Notes: generated by a model from the letters alone, not told the origin. Counted from the first letter of the stretch, positions 1-10,717 are shown. The stretch: 64,000 bases of DNA from Heterodera schachtii (GCA_023374025.1 SIJG01000067.1:374124-438123); one strand, 5' to 3'. Translations and numbers: made by a program.

Positions 1-342
1 ATGAGACTTGGTAAAAAAAACTCGACAAGATTTAGTGATTCTAACAGGAGAAATATGCCAAAATATGATTTTTCACTTATTAAATACTTGAAAAAACACA
101 AAAATCAAATTTTTGCAATGCCCGGTTAAAAATTTGAATTCAGAACCCTCTATAGGTTGTGGGCTGAAAACAGTGGGGACCCTTTGTTTCAAAAAAAATG
201 TCACCATAATGAATCCAAAAAATTAGTTTGAGAACATTGATTACGATTCGAACACTTTTTCAATCCTGAAAAACCAAAATTCGTGAAATTTAATTTGTTT
301 AATTCGAGTTTGGGTTGATATTGGTTAAAATTAGTGTTACCT

Positions 343-371
343 TCATGATAAACGATTTTGGCACTTAAAAC
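343..371 (+). repeat. Dispersed repeat core (CATGATAAACGA), copy 1
   Basis: This matches 1171-1200 and 16708-16740 over the core CATGATAAACGA followed by a GGCACNTAAAA-like stretch. Copies 1 and 2 also share an upstream block reading roughly GAACCCTNTATAGNTTGTG (near 142 and 1148), so both derive from a longer repeat of which only islands remain. No terminal structure is visible. Confidence 0.5.
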
Positions 372-1170
372 TTGAAAATAAAATGCAGAAATAATTTTTC
401 GGCAAAAAAAAACGCAAAATAGGCATTAAAATTGGCAAATATATTTTTTTATTAACTGTGCGTATTAAGTGCGCAGCATTTTAAGCATTTGCCTAAAAAT
501 GGAATCCCTTTTTATTAATAATAGAAACAATAATTAAAATATATAAATTAATAATAAATTAGCAAAACTTTAAAATACATCCATGTTAATATTCTGCAAG
601 AAAAAAACAAAAATTCACAAGTTTAAAATTAAAAATATTTTTTTTTAGCACAAACAACTAATATTTTAATTATTTTAAAATTAATTTGCTTTCAAGCTCA
701 AATATAGCATATATATGAAAATTTAAAATAAATGAAAAATTATTTCTTCGGCAGTTAGTTAAAAAATGTTTTACTAGAAAAAGTCATATGGTGGAAATTT
801 TGACCAAAAAATCTGAAATAATGCTTATTAAAAAGCCGAAACTTTTCTCTTTCGAATGCTAATTTCCTAATCTACAATGATTTATTTGAACAATTAAAAA
901 AAATATGCAAATAAATAAATTCACTTCTATGACATAACTTATGTTACAACCTAATATCATTTCTTTTAAATTCGTCGCCATGAAAATAAAAAAAAATAAA
1001 AAGCATTTTTGGAAAATAAAAAATAAAATTAATGATAAAAAAGGTGAGACTCAAAACGCCAATTTTTCATTTACATGAAAATGATTTGTGCAGTATTTTT
1101 GTTTAATACATTTTAAAAATTAAAAAATCGATAAAAATTGAAATGCTGAACCCTTTATAGATTGTGTGTT

Positions 1171-1200
1171 GCATGATAAACGATCTTGGCACCTAAAAAC
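1171..1200 (+). repeat. Dispersed repeat core (CATGATAAACGA), copy 2
   Basis: Second copy of the repeat described at 343-371, including the upstream GAACCCTTTATAG block at about 1148. Confidence 0.5.
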
Positions 1201-1717
1201 TAGATCAAGTATTCAAATATATAAGGCAAGCCAAAGATTTTCTAACAAAGTAAAATCCCAATGAATATTATTAATATTTTAATTTTGTTTTTTTTTGATT
1301 TGAAAAACATTTAAATTAAAAATTGAATAATATAAAAGATGTTAAAATTCAAATAATACTTAAATACTTTTTAAATTAAATTTTTTACATTTGTCAAATT
1401 CAACAAAATACAAAGCATCTTATATTTGAAGTTATGACAATAAAGGGTATAAACGATATGCTTTATAGGTTAAATACCACATAAAATTTATTTTACAGAT
1501 GATTTATAACAAAAATTTTTTTGGACTTACATTAATTGACAAAATAACATAAAGTTGTCAAAATATTTCTAATAAATGTTTTATACATTTCAAATTATTT
1601 AAGTAAAAAAGCTAAACAATAAAATTACACAATATGTAAGTTGTGATTAATATATAACAATACATTTCATTGAATATAAATAAAATTTATTTTTTACATG
1701 GACATCCCAAAAACATG

Positions 1718-1810
1718 GTCCAACCAGAAAAATCTCTACGGTTCACTTGATCGAGAATTTATAGAAATAGAAAACTAATTGCGTGAAAAAAGCCTAAAAT
1801 TGAATAAAAA
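1718..1810 (+). repeat. Dispersed repeat, copy A
   Basis: About 90 bp that align with 3818-3900. Shared blocks include CCAGAAAATCTCT, ATCGAGANTTTATAGAAA and GCGTGAAAAAAGCC. Copy A has a short extra segment relative to copy B. No coding potential and no terminal repeats are visible, so the class is unknown. Confidence 0.6.
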
Positions 1811-3817
1811 TAAACAAAAATAAAATTTATAGAATAATTATAAATAACTATTATTGTAAATGTTGATAATTGAGAATTTCTCCAAAATGACGATAAAGTA
1901 ATTGATTCAGAACACTAAAAAATCTCGAGCAAACCAAGCTAATATAATTATTTCGATTTGGTGCAAAATTTTGCATTAAGAAATTCAAGGCTTCCCAACA
2001 ATGTAAAATCAAAAAATATAAGATTTTTTAAATTTTAAGGGATTTTATATGCAGAAATTTGCGAAAAATAAATTTTTACAATATATATTAAAAGACCAAA
2101 ATTGTCATGAACAAACTGATGAAAAATCAGCAAAACTAAAAATTTTTGTATTCAGATACTGTGAAAATTCCTATCTTTCTTTTAAATACACATTAACACA
2201 GAAACGGGCTGCAATATAAATAAGATTGAATGGGTGGGTATATAATCTGGAACAATTTTTTACTCGAGTGAGTCTAATAGCCAAATATGGAGCAAAATTA
2301 GAAAAAATAATAAACAAAAAATAAAAATTTAAAAAATAAAAATTAACTATGACTAAGAATTTGCAATTGTACAACCTTATTTGTTCAAGAAGGATCTTTT
2401 TTGACATAAATTATAAACATTAAAATATTTTTTTAAAACATAGTATAGTAATTTTTTCACTAAAAAGCAAGTAACCAACTTTGGCTTTGTCAATCAAATT
2501 TAAAATTTAAAGATTTACCTTTAAAAAAATTCTATTCATTTAAGAAATATTTAAATAATGTTATCTTATATAATTAATGAATGTAAAATTTATATATTTA
2601 TTTATAAAAAATTAATTTAATCCAGAATTAATATAATTTTAATTAATTAAATGGCTGATATTTTATTGTCTGTGACAAATATTTTTAAAGCTCAAGGTTC
2701 CACTCCCAGATAAGAATTTGAATAAAAAATATATTAAAAACAAATTTGCTATAAATAAATTCTTTTTATTTTAAAGAAATTGTAAAGCACAATTTTAAAG
2801 ATTTAAAATGAATCGTCCATTTAAAATTCTAATAAAGGTATCTCTTTATAAAAATAGTAATAAAAAATTTCAAAATAAATAATTTTGTGGGGGTGTAATT
2901 TAAAAAATAAAAGACATAATTAAACCACAGACAGTTCAAGTAATTTCTACAAAAATCAATTTATGAAAATTAATATTAAAAAATAGAAACAACATATTAG
3001 CTTTTTGAATTTTATAATTTGCTTTTAAAATAAACTTTTGAATGATAGAAATAAAAAAATTCGATGAGCGAAATAAATTATAATATTTTAATATAAAATT
3101 CAAGGAATTGATAATAAGAAATGCATTGAATGCGAAGAAGAGAGAAAGTGGTATATGATCGAGTTAGAGTATCTTCTAATGTTTCAGAACAGTAATTAAA
3201 TAATATAAAATATAACATATGTGAAAATAAAAATTTTATAATTCAAAAATACAATCGATGAAATTGTAAATAAATTTTTATATTTAATCTCAACAATATA
3301 AACTCATTAATATGAGAACTTTTAATTAATTATATCTATATGCATAATGATGCAAAGTATTCAAATCCTATTGTGTCGCTACAAATGTCACAAAAAACAA
3401 AAAAAATAATAAGAAAATTTTTAATGATCGAAATATCGACTTAAATAAAGTTTTAAATTAATCTTTGCCTTATCATGCTTTGCTTTTTAAATAAATTAGA
3501 AAATATAAGTATGATAATCAATTAAATTTTAAATGAGTGCTTCGCTTTAACTCCTTATAATAATCCAAATATAATAAAGGATTTTGTTAAATTTTTATAC
3601 AATAAAATTTAATCTTTTTAAAGTACCTAAACTTTTATTGTAAATTTTTTAATAAAAATAATTAATTTTTTAATAATAAAATTAGTTATATTAATTAATT
3701 AAATGAATAAAATAATTTGTTGAAGACATTTTTAATTAAGCAAAAATGACCACAAATGAAAATCAATGCAGCGACCAGCGATGCACGCCAAAATTGTTGA
3801 AGAAGTGCGGTTAACAA

Positions 3818-3900
3818 GATCCCAGCCAGAAAATCTCTCCATCGAGAGTTTATAGAAAATGGAAACTATATGCGTGAAAAAAGCCCAATTGAATAAAATT
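3818..3900 (+). repeat. Dispersed repeat, copy B
   Basis: Second copy of the repeat at 1718-1810, same orientation. It lies about 130 bp upstream of the LTR retrotransposon but is not part of it. Confidence 0.6.
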
Positions 3901-4029
3901 AAAAAATATTGCAGCATCAAAAATAAAAGCATGAACAATTTATTACATATGTGCAAAAAGAAAAATTAAATTAATAAAAAATATATATATATAAACATCA
4001 TATTATGCCAAAAACTAAAAAATAGTTAT

Positions 4030-4034
4030 AAAGC
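4030..4034. repeat. Target-site duplication AAAGC, left
   Basis: The five bases directly before the left LTR, AAAGC, are repeated exactly at 8963-8967 directly after the right LTR. A 5-bp duplication is typical of Ty3/gypsy integrase and proves that both element ends are intact. Confidence 0.93.
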
Positions 4035-4271
4035 TGTTGTGTTTGCTAATTATTTGAATTAGCGCCAAAAGATGCTCGTTTATCGATCATCGTTTTGACC
4101 CCTTCGTGTTGTCCATTTAAACCCCCCTTTTCCCCCATTCCGTGCATTTCTCCCTCATTCATTTGTTGTTTCCATTTAATTGTGACCCGCTCCCTCCCTT
4201 CGCTTATTATTATATTTATTTGTGTTGGAATAAATCAATATTATTCCATTGACTGTTGAACGGACACAACA
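4035..4271 (+). repeat. 5' long terminal repeat
   Basis: This 237-bp LTR begins TGTTGTGTTTGC and ends GGACACAACA, so it has the usual TG...CA ends inside a short inverted repeat TGTTGTG/CACAACA. I found no difference from the 3' copy at 8726-8962 on reading both through. An AATAAA polyadenylation signal lies at 4229-4234. C-rich pyrimidine stretches occur in its middle. It should carry the promoter, but I see no clear TATA box that I would defend. Confidence 0.95.
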
Positions 4272-4276
4272 GTTAT

Positions 4277-4289
4277 TGGCGCAGTCAGC
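4277..4289 (+). promoter_or_regulatory. Primer binding site for minus-strand DNA synthesis
   Basis: TGGCGCAGTCAGC starts five bases after the LTR end. TGG pairs with the CCA 3' terminus of a tRNA and the following bases should pair with its acceptor stem, so the primer tRNA would end ...GACTGCGCCA. I cannot assign the tRNA isotype without a tRNA set for this species. The 5-base gap to the LTR is longer than in most retroviruses but is seen in some gypsy lineages. Confidence 0.8.
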
Positions 4290-4348
4290 AAAAGCAAAGA
4301 CGAGCGAAACAAAAGCGGAGAGGACTGAAGCAACAAATCGTCAATTGG

Positions 4349-4648
4349 AATTGCTAATTCCGAGTTGGAATAGCAATTGCCAAATCGTCTGAGAATAAAG
4401 CTAATTCCCAGTGGAATAGCTGCACACCCAGGAGGTGGCATTCTCAATTACTGGTGTTAATCCGAGTTGGATAACAGCCAGACATCAATCGCCGAATTTC
4501 AACATTCAATTGTTAATCCGGGACGGATAACAATTGCATATCGCTGTTAATTCGAGTTGAATAACAGTGACCGTCCATCATCAATTTCATTGTTAATCCG
4601 GTTCGGATAACAATTGACAGTCACTGTTAATCCCAGTTGGATAACAGT
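4349..4648 (+). promoter_or_regulatory. Leader array of seven bulged hairpins
   Basis: Seven imperfect palindromes lie in the untranslated leader: 4349-4378, 4399-4421, 4451-4481, 4507-4536, 4542-4569, 4589-4614 and 4623-4648. Each has a left arm ending TAATCC, TAATTCC or a close variant and a right arm starting with the complement but lacking one A, so each would fold with the same single bulged base, closed by a 4-5 nt loop (GAGTT three times, CAGTT, CAGT, GGGAC, GGTTC). Hairpins 4-5 and 6-7 are an 80-bp duplication, and flanks alternate between CTG..CAG and CAATTG-like. The structure is read from the sequence. A role in RNA packaging, dimerisation or translation is inference. Confidence 0.8.
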
Positions 4649-4704
4649 TGACACTTCATCATCTTTAATTTGATCCTAGTTTGGACAAATTATAAAGCGC
4701 AACA

Positions 4705-7700
4705 ATGGCAGCGGTTGTAAAGGCTGGCAAAGGACCAGGCCCGTATACATCGGAAACGTCGTGGACAATTTGGGAAGAACGATTTGAGTTTTTCATCAAA
4801 CTCCGGGGCATCACTGATGCGGAGACGAAGAAATTGCTCTTCTTTTCGGAGATTGGGCCAATCTACGAAGAGCTTCGCCAAATGGCGTTGCCAGATGACG
4901 TCCGCGATATGCCAATTGTGGAGATCAAAGCGCTGATGGAGGAACGATTTGGCGAGACGAAGACGATTGCGGCAAAAAGGTTTGAGCTGTTTTCAGCCAA
5001 ACAGACGTCAGGACTGTCCATTCGGGATTACTCAATCCAACTTCGGACCTTAATTGCCAAGGCAGAATGGCATAAGGATTCAGTGGACATGTGCCTGAGC
5101 GCTCTCTTCATCAACGGCCTTAAAAATGATTCAATTCGGGCCGAGCTGATAAAGAAGGGAGTGAACGGAATGAAGTTCAAAGATGCCGTTGAAACGGCAG
5201 TGCTTCTCGAGCAGTCCGAATTGGACGCAGAGCAAATCGGTGGGCATAAGAAAGCGGAAGTGGCGAAAGTCTTCGCTCCAAAGGGAGGAAGAAAGAGTAG
5301 CGCACCGACGCAGCAGATGCAATGCCATCGATGCGGGAGGAATGGCCACCGCAACAACGAGTGCCCGAACAAGGACTCAAAATGCCGAAAGTGTGGCAAT
5401 GTTGGACACTGGGCTGTGATGTGTAAGACAAAGCAGGGCTCCAATTGGCCCAAGAGGCAAGGGAAGCCAGTCAACCAGGTCAACACTGAATGCCAAAAAG
5501 CACACGACATTGGGACACTGGCCAAGTCTGAAGAGATCAAATCGATTTCAGTGCCACCAGCAATGATAAAACTTCAGCTGGCTAAAAAGGCGACAGATTT
5601 CGAATTGGACTGTGGCGCAGATGTCACACTCATCACCAAGAATGATTGGATGTCCATCGGAAGGCCGAAACTTGGACAAACTTCAGGATTGATGGCTTAT
5701 GGAAAAAAGCCGATCAAAGTCCTTGGGTCGTTCAAAACGGATGTGGTGTACAACGGCAAAGAAGTGAATGCCGAAATTTATGTCGTGGACGGCGAAGGAA
5801 AAAATTTGTGTGGGAGAGATTTGATCGGTGAATTGCAAATCGATCTCAACAAAGCGTTCGGAATCCGATCGATCAATGAAGTCAAGTGCAAGGCAGCGGA
5901 TCGAGAGCTGGGAGCGGTGCTTCTAAAGTACGGCGAGGTCTTCAATGACGGACTCGGCCGATGCACAAGGCAAATTTCGTTGAAATTTAAGCCGGAAGTG
6001 CAATCGAAGAAGTGCAAGCCGCGTCCCGTGCCTTTTGCATTGAGACCCGAAGTGGAGAAGGTCATCGACAAGTGGGTCAAAGATGGAGTGTTGGAGCAGG
6101 TGACAACTTCCGATTGGGCAACACCGCTGGTGATTGTACCCAAAGCCGGAAACAAAATTCGCTTATGTTGCGACTACAAAGTCACGGTCAACCAATGGCT
6201 CGACATCCATCAATACCAGTTGCCGCGCCCGGAGGAATTGTTCAGCGTGTTGAATGGAGGCGAAAAGTTTTCCAAGTTGGATTTGAAGGAGGCTTATCTT
6301 CAACTAATGTTGGACGATAAAGCCAAGGAATGCCTGACCATTTGCACGCATAAAGGCCTATACCAATTTACGCGTATGCCTTATGGTGTTGCGTCAGCGC
6401 CAGCAATTTTCCAACAAGTGATGGAAGACGTCCTTCGTGGAATCGACGGAGTCGCCGTCTACTTGGACGATATTGTGGTGACAGCCCCCAACGACGAGGA
6501 ACATCTGAAACGGCTGGAAATGACTCTCCAACGCATCCAAAAATTTGGGTTGCGTGTCAAAAAGGAAAAATGTTCCTTTATGCAAAACCAAATTGCTTAT
6601 TTGGGGCACATCATCGACAAAAAAGGGATTCGAACGTCGCCGGAAAAGGTGGAAGCCATTCAGAAAATGCCAGCCCCCCAAAATTTGAAGGAATTGCAAT
6701 CCTTCCTGGGAATGGTTGGGTATTATGGCAAATTTATTCCGTCAATGGCAACAATTTCTGAGCCATTGAATGAGCTACGCCGATCAGAGACCAAATGGCA
6801 TTGGGGACAACAACAGCAAAAGGCATTCGAGCAGATCAAAATGATGCTGTCGTCGAACGAACTGTTGGCGCATTTTGATCCCAACAAGCCGCTTTATTTG
6901 GCAACGGACGCATCTGACTATGGAGTTGGAGCGATCCTTTTCCACAAAGATGGAAACACAGGAAAGTTTGGCGTGATCGCATACGCCTCAAGAACTTTAA
7001 GCCCAGCCGAAAGAAATTATGCGCAGATCGAAAAAGAAGGACGCGCAGTAATCTTTGGCGTGGAGAAGTTCAATCAGTACTTGTACGGCAGAAAATTCAT
7101 TCTACAGACTGATCACGAGCCTTTGAAAAGGATTTTTGGACCAAAAGGCGAACTGCCCGTGGTTGCGGCACGACGACTTCATCGTTGGAGTTTGAAGCTC
7201 ATGAATTATGACTTCGAAATTGAATATTGTTCGACCAAAAACTTCGGTTACGCCGATGGGTTGTCGCGATTGCCAAGTCCAGAAATTGATCAGGTCTGTA
7301 AAGAAAGCCTTGAGCTGAATGAAATCCAGCAGGAGAGCCAAAATGCTTTGCCGATCACAGTGAAGGACATTGCAAAAGAAATTGGCAATGATTCGGTGTT
7401 GGTAAAAGTGAAAGGTTTTGTGCTCAATGGATGGCCGACAAAGATGGAAGACGAAAAGATTCGCCCATTCTTTCTGGTAAAAGATGAATTGGAGCTGAAC
7501 AACGGATGCCTGATGTTGGGATGTCGGACGGTGGTTCCGAACAAATTCCGTGAAAAGCTTTTGAAATTGATTCACGCGACGCATCCAGGAATCGTCCGAA
7601 TGAAGGCTTTGGCCAGGCAAAAAGTTTGGTGGCCGGGCATCGACAAAGACATTGAAAGCATCAAAAAGAAGTGCAAAATTTGTCAGACGAATGCGCCGGA

Positions 7701-8697
7701 GATGAGGAAGGTCCCTCTCCACCCATGGGAAGTGCCAGAAAAGCCATGGCAGCGACTTCACATTGACTTCTGCGGCCCATTTTTCGGAAAAATGTGGCTG
7801 ATCACGGTTGATGCCAAGACAAAATGGCCAGAAGTTTCAATGATGAAAAGCACGACGACCGAGGCAACGATTGAGGCGCTTCGAAAATTGATTTGGACCC
7901 ACGGTTTGCCAGAACAAATTGTGTCTGACAACGGGCCGCAATTCACGTCAAAGGAGTTTGAAGACTTCTGCTCCAAACGCGGAATTGAGAGAACGCTGAC
8001 GGCACCATACCACCCGCAGAGCAATGGGGAAGCCGAGCGTTTTGTCCAAACATTCAAGAAAGGAATGTTGTTGGTTAAGAAAGACACCAACTGGGACAAT
8101 GAATTGGCCATGAACCAATTCTTACTCAAATATCGAGTAACACCTCATTCTGCAACGGGACGATCACCAGCAGAAATGATGTTCGGCAGAAAGTTGCGAA
8201 CACTGCTCGACCTCGTGCGCCCGTCCGACTCGACCAAAATTAAAGGAGGAGAAAAGAAAGCGAAAGAGAATGCTGAAAAGCATGGCCAAAAATATTTGGC
8301 ACGCTCAATAAAGAATTTTGATCGACGGACGTGGAAACGATCATTTAAATCTGGACAAAGAGTCTTTGCCAGAAATTACAGAGACGGTTCGAAGTGGATG
8401 GCAGGCCAAATCATGAGCCAAATAAGTCCATCACTGTTTCTTGTCCGAACAGCCCGTGGGGTTTGGAAGCGGCACTTAGATCAGCTGAAATCGGACGAGA
8501 CGAAGCCCGATCTGGAGAGCAACACCGACGTGGACTCAACATCGTCCAATGGTGATCAGACGGAGGATGAAAAGGACGGAGGACAGCCGACGGACGTAGA
8601 TGAACAGCCGAACGATCCGCCGACTTTGGACAATCCGCCATTGAGAAGATCATCGCGCGAACGAAGGCCACGACAAATCTTCGACCCCAGCAAGTGA
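4705..8697 (+). CDS. Gag-Pol polyprotein of Ty3/gypsy retrotransposon
   Basis: A single 1330-residue reading frame encodes Gag and Pol without a frameshift. Gag-like capsid region is about residues 18-175. Two CCHC zinc knuckles follow (C207-C210-H215-C220 and C227-C230-H235-C240). The aspartic protease motif is D302-C303-G304-A305, where a threonine or serine would normally follow the aspartate. Reverse transcriptase spans about 440-620, with D526 in LDLKEAY and the catalytic YLDD at 586-589. RNase H follows with D735 and D803. Integrase has an HHCC zinc site (H957, H960, C990, C993) and the catalytic triad D1021, D1075, E1111 with the expected 35-residue spacing. The acidic, proline-rich tail has no chromodomain that I can see. 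The start is the first ATG after the leader. Cleavage into separate proteins by the protease is known for the family. Confidence 0.97.
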   Translation: MAAVVKAGKGPGPYTSETSWTIWEERFEFFIKLRGITDAETKKLLFFSEIGPIYEELRQMALPDDVRDMPIVEIKALMEERFGETKTIAAKRFELFSAKQTSGLSIRDYSIQLRTLIAKAEWHKDSVDMCLSALFINGLKNDSIRAELIKKGVNGMKFKDAVETAVLLEQSELDAEQIGGHKKAEVAKVFAPKGGRKSSAPTQQMQCHRCGRNGHRNNECPNKDSKCRKCGNVGHWAVMCKTKQGSNWPKRQGKPVNQVNTECQKAHDIGTLAKSEEIKSISVPPAMIKLQLAKKATDFELDCGADVTLITKNDWMSIGRPKLGQTSGLMAYGKKPIKVLGSFKTDVVYNGKEVNAEIYVVDGEGKNLCGRDLIGELQIDLNKAFGIRSINEVKCKAADRELGAVLLKYGEVFNDGLGRCTRQISLKFKPEVQSKKCKPRPVPFALRPEVEKVIDKWVKDGVLEQVTTSDWATPLVIVPKAGNKIRLCCDYKVTVNQWLDIHQYQLPRPEELFSVLNGGEKFSKLDLKEAYLQLMLDDKAKECLTICTHKGLYQFTRMPYGVASAPAIFQQVMEDVLRGIDGVAVYLDDIVVTAPNDEEHLKRLEMTLQRIQKFGLRVKKEKCSFMQNQIAYLGHIIDKKGIRTSPEKVEAIQKMPAPQNLKELQSFLGMVGYYGKFIPSMATISEPLNELRRSETKWHWGQQQQKAFEQIKMMLSSNELLAHFDPNKPLYLATDASDYGVGAILFHKDGNTGKFGVIAYASRTLSPAERNYAQIEKEGRAVIFGVEKFNQYLYGRKFILQTDHEPLKRIFGPKGELPVVAARRLHRWSLKLMNYDFEIEYCSTKNFGYADGLSRLPSPEIDQVCKESLELNEIQQESQNALPITVKDIAKEIGNDSVLVKVKGFVLNGWPTKMEDEKIRPFFLVKDELELNNGCLMLGCRTVVPNKFREKLLKLIHATHPGIVRMKALARQKVWWPGIDKDIESIKKKCKICQTNAPEMRKVPLHPWEVPEKPWQRLHIDFCGPFFGKMWLITVDAKTKWPEVSMMKSTTTEATIEALRKLIWTHGLPEQIVSDNGPQFTSKEFEDFCSKRGIERTLTAPYHPQSNGEAERFVQTFKKGMLLVKKDTNWDNELAMNQFLLKYRVTPHSATGRSPAEMMFGRKLRTLLDLVRPSDSTKIKGGEKKAKENAEKHGQKYLARSIKNFDRRTWKRSFKSGQRVFARNYRDGSKWMAGQIMSQISPSLFLVRTARGVWKRHLDQLKSDETKPDLESNTDVDSTSSNGDQTEDEKDGGQPTDVDEQPNDPPTLDNPPLRRSSRERRPRQIFDPSK

Positions 8698-8715
8698 TCG
8701 CTGACTTCAGCTGGT

Positions 8716-8725
8716 GAGGAGGAGA
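8716..8725 (+). promoter_or_regulatory. Polypurine tract
   Basis: GAGGAGGAGA lies directly against the start of the 3' LTR. In LTR retroelements this purine run resists RNase H and primes plus-strand DNA synthesis. Position and composition are exactly as expected. The frame stop lies 19 bases upstream. Confidence 0.88.
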
Positions 8726-8962
8726 TGTTGTGTTTGCTAATTATTTGAATTAGCGCCAAAAGATGCTCGTTTATCGATCATCGTTTTGACCCCTTCGTGT
8801 TGTCCATTTAAACCCCCCTTTTCCCCCATTCCGTGCATTTCTCCCTCATTCATTTGTTGTTTCCATTTAATTGTGACCCGCTCCCTCCCTTCGCTTATTA
8901 TTATATTTATTTGTGTTGGAATAAATCAATATTATTCCATTGACTGTTGAACGGACACAACA
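8726..8962 (+). repeat. 3' long terminal repeat
   Basis: This 237-bp LTR matches the 5' copy at every base I compared. Since both LTRs are copied from one template at insertion, identity means too little time has passed for a mutation to accumulate. It ends at CACAACA, followed at once by the AAAGC duplication. Confidence 0.95.
8920..8925 (+). terminator. Polyadenylation signal in 3' LTR
   Basis: AATAAA lies 38 bases before the LTR end, the expected place for 3' end formation of the genomic RNA. The same hexamer is at 4229-4234 in the 5' LTR. Confidence 0.6.
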
Positions 8963-8967
8963 AAAGC
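8963..8967. repeat. Target-site duplication AAAGC, right
   Basis: Exact copy of 4030-4034, see there. Confidence 0.93.
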
Positions 8968-10717
8968 AGCGCAAAATTCTTACATGTTTTTAAATAGCTA
9001 ATTAATGAAAGAATGAAGAGAAGGGAATTCATTAGAATGCTTAAATATTAAGTAAAATTAAACTTCTCTTTTTTAATTTCAAAACCATAAAGCAAGAGAT
9101 AAAAGGGATAATAAGAAATTTTCCAATGATATGTTAAAATTAAATAAATAACTGTGAAATCTATTAATAAAAGAATTGAAATTATTCTACCGAATAAAAA
9201 AATAAATATATATCATTTATATAAATGATTTTTTTTTGTATTTATTGAGCGTAGAATTTGTTATTATTATAAATTTTGTTCATTTTAATTTATTAATTTT
9301 TTCATATTCACCTTCATAAAATAATTCTGTTTTTTAATTTCCAAGACTTCTGCAGTGTCCCACAAATTTTGCATTTCAACTGTTGATTAAATAATTTATT
9401 TTCAAATTGCTTCGTCATTATATCAAATAAATCAGGATTCCGTCAAGTTCTATTCAACTGTAGTCATATTACTGGCGCAATTTTAAGGAATATTATTTTA
9501 ATTTAATTTTGAAAAAAAATTTCATTATTTTTTTAATGTTTTTTTTTCTAAAATTTGCTCCATATTATTTACGCTCAGATAAAAATTCCGAAAGATATTT
9601 TACCTTTTTTTGATATTTTTTATTCTATTATTCACAAAAAATCCTCCATACTTAGTCAAAAATTTTGTGATCTAATTTTCTCTAAATCTTTTAATAAATA
9701 TTTTCAATTTTTTCTTTTAATATTGACTTTTTCTCTCGGTCTTAATATAATAAATTGTCCTATTCTAGGTTATTTTTTAATGTTTTTTGTTTATTATTTT
9801 TTGTATTTTTACAGTTTAATATTGTATTTTTCTCTTTATCTTTTAATAAATTTTTTATTTTTCCTTTTAATCTTGACGTCTTCTTGAATCTAACATCCCG
9901 ATCCGTTAGTTTATCGTTTTAATATGTATTTGTAAAAATTATTTTTACTTTATTTCTGCATCTAAAATCCTCCAAATTTTTAATTTATTTTTGAATAACA
10001 TTTATTAAATAAATTACGTATATTGAATTTTTAATAGTTATGATATATTGGTTTATACTTTCGACAATTTTATTAATTTTTATAAATTCAACATGAAGTG
10101 ACAAAACTTTAATTGTTGATATATTTTTCTTACAAAAACTCATTCAAAACATATTTTTTATAAACCTTTTTTTCCGGTAATGTTTCTCAGTTTCTGCAAT
10201 CTTTTTAAAAAAATATAAATAATCTAATTTGAACCTTTCGTTTAAAAGAATAATTAAATTGGATAAAATATTTGATTTACCTATTTTTAATTTCAAATTA
10301 TCAGTTGTATTTGATTTTTTTTAATTTTGCAAAGACTTTTATTTGGATTTTATTTATTAAAACATATTTGAACGTATTATTTTTTATTGGCTAAATATAT
10401 TTGAGTTTTTGATAGTATTGTTTTCTAAGGTTTTTATATTTTTGCAAGTAAATTATACTCTTATTTAATTTCATTTTTGAAAGTAATAGCATCAAATATT
10501 TTAATCATATTAAATTTTAATTCAGTCCACCTATGCTAAGTTAGCATTCAAGGTTTCGTCCAGTTGCTTTTCGTATTTTTGAAAATATAACATGAATAAA
10601 TAAAATTTATTATATATATAATATTTTCAAAAATTTAATTATTTTTGTTCATAATTAGATTTAAAAGATACAACAATGCTAGCCACTTTCACATCTTAAT
10701 AAGTCATATCCATCTTT
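8968..10717. other. AT-rich tract, becoming T-rich on the + strand
   Basis: No gene is supported. The + strand changes from mixed to strongly T-rich at about 9.2 kb. A 110-codon open frame at 9555-9887 is mostly F, I, L and Y from T-rich codons and contains an internal near-duplication (about 9685-9770 against 9785-9880), so I treat it as non-coding. Confidence 0.55.

Larger units (their letters stand above)
1..4029. other. AT-rich intergenic tract, A-rich on the + strand
   Basis: No coding region is supported here; the open frames are short and of AT-biased composition. The + strand is visibly richer in A than T. Scattered remnants of dispersed repeats occur. A core reading CATGATAAACGA, a few bases, then GGCACNTAAAA is found at 343-371 and 1171-1200 and again at 16708-16740. 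A second repeat pair lies at 1718-1810 and 3818-3900. A short TA microsatellite is near 3983. Confidence 0.6.
4035..8962 (+). mobile_element. Complete Ty3/gypsy LTR retrotransposon
   Basis: A full-length 4928-bp element: LTR (4035-4271), primer binding site (4277-4289), hairpin-rich leader, one Gag-Pol reading frame (4705-8697), polypurine tract (8716-8725), LTR (8726-8962), framed by the AAAGC duplication. Domain order protease, reverse transcriptase, RNase H, integrase places it in Ty3/gypsy (Metaviridae) rather than Ty1/copia. There is no second reading frame that could encode an envelope protein. The identical LTRs and unbroken frame indicate a very recent, possibly still active, insertion. 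Its base composition is much richer in GC than the surrounding DNA. Confidence 0.97.

Noticed and set aside
5028..8759. Many antisense and out-of-frame open frames within the retrotransposon
   Set aside because: Shadows of the Gag-Pol frame, which has all the domain motifs.
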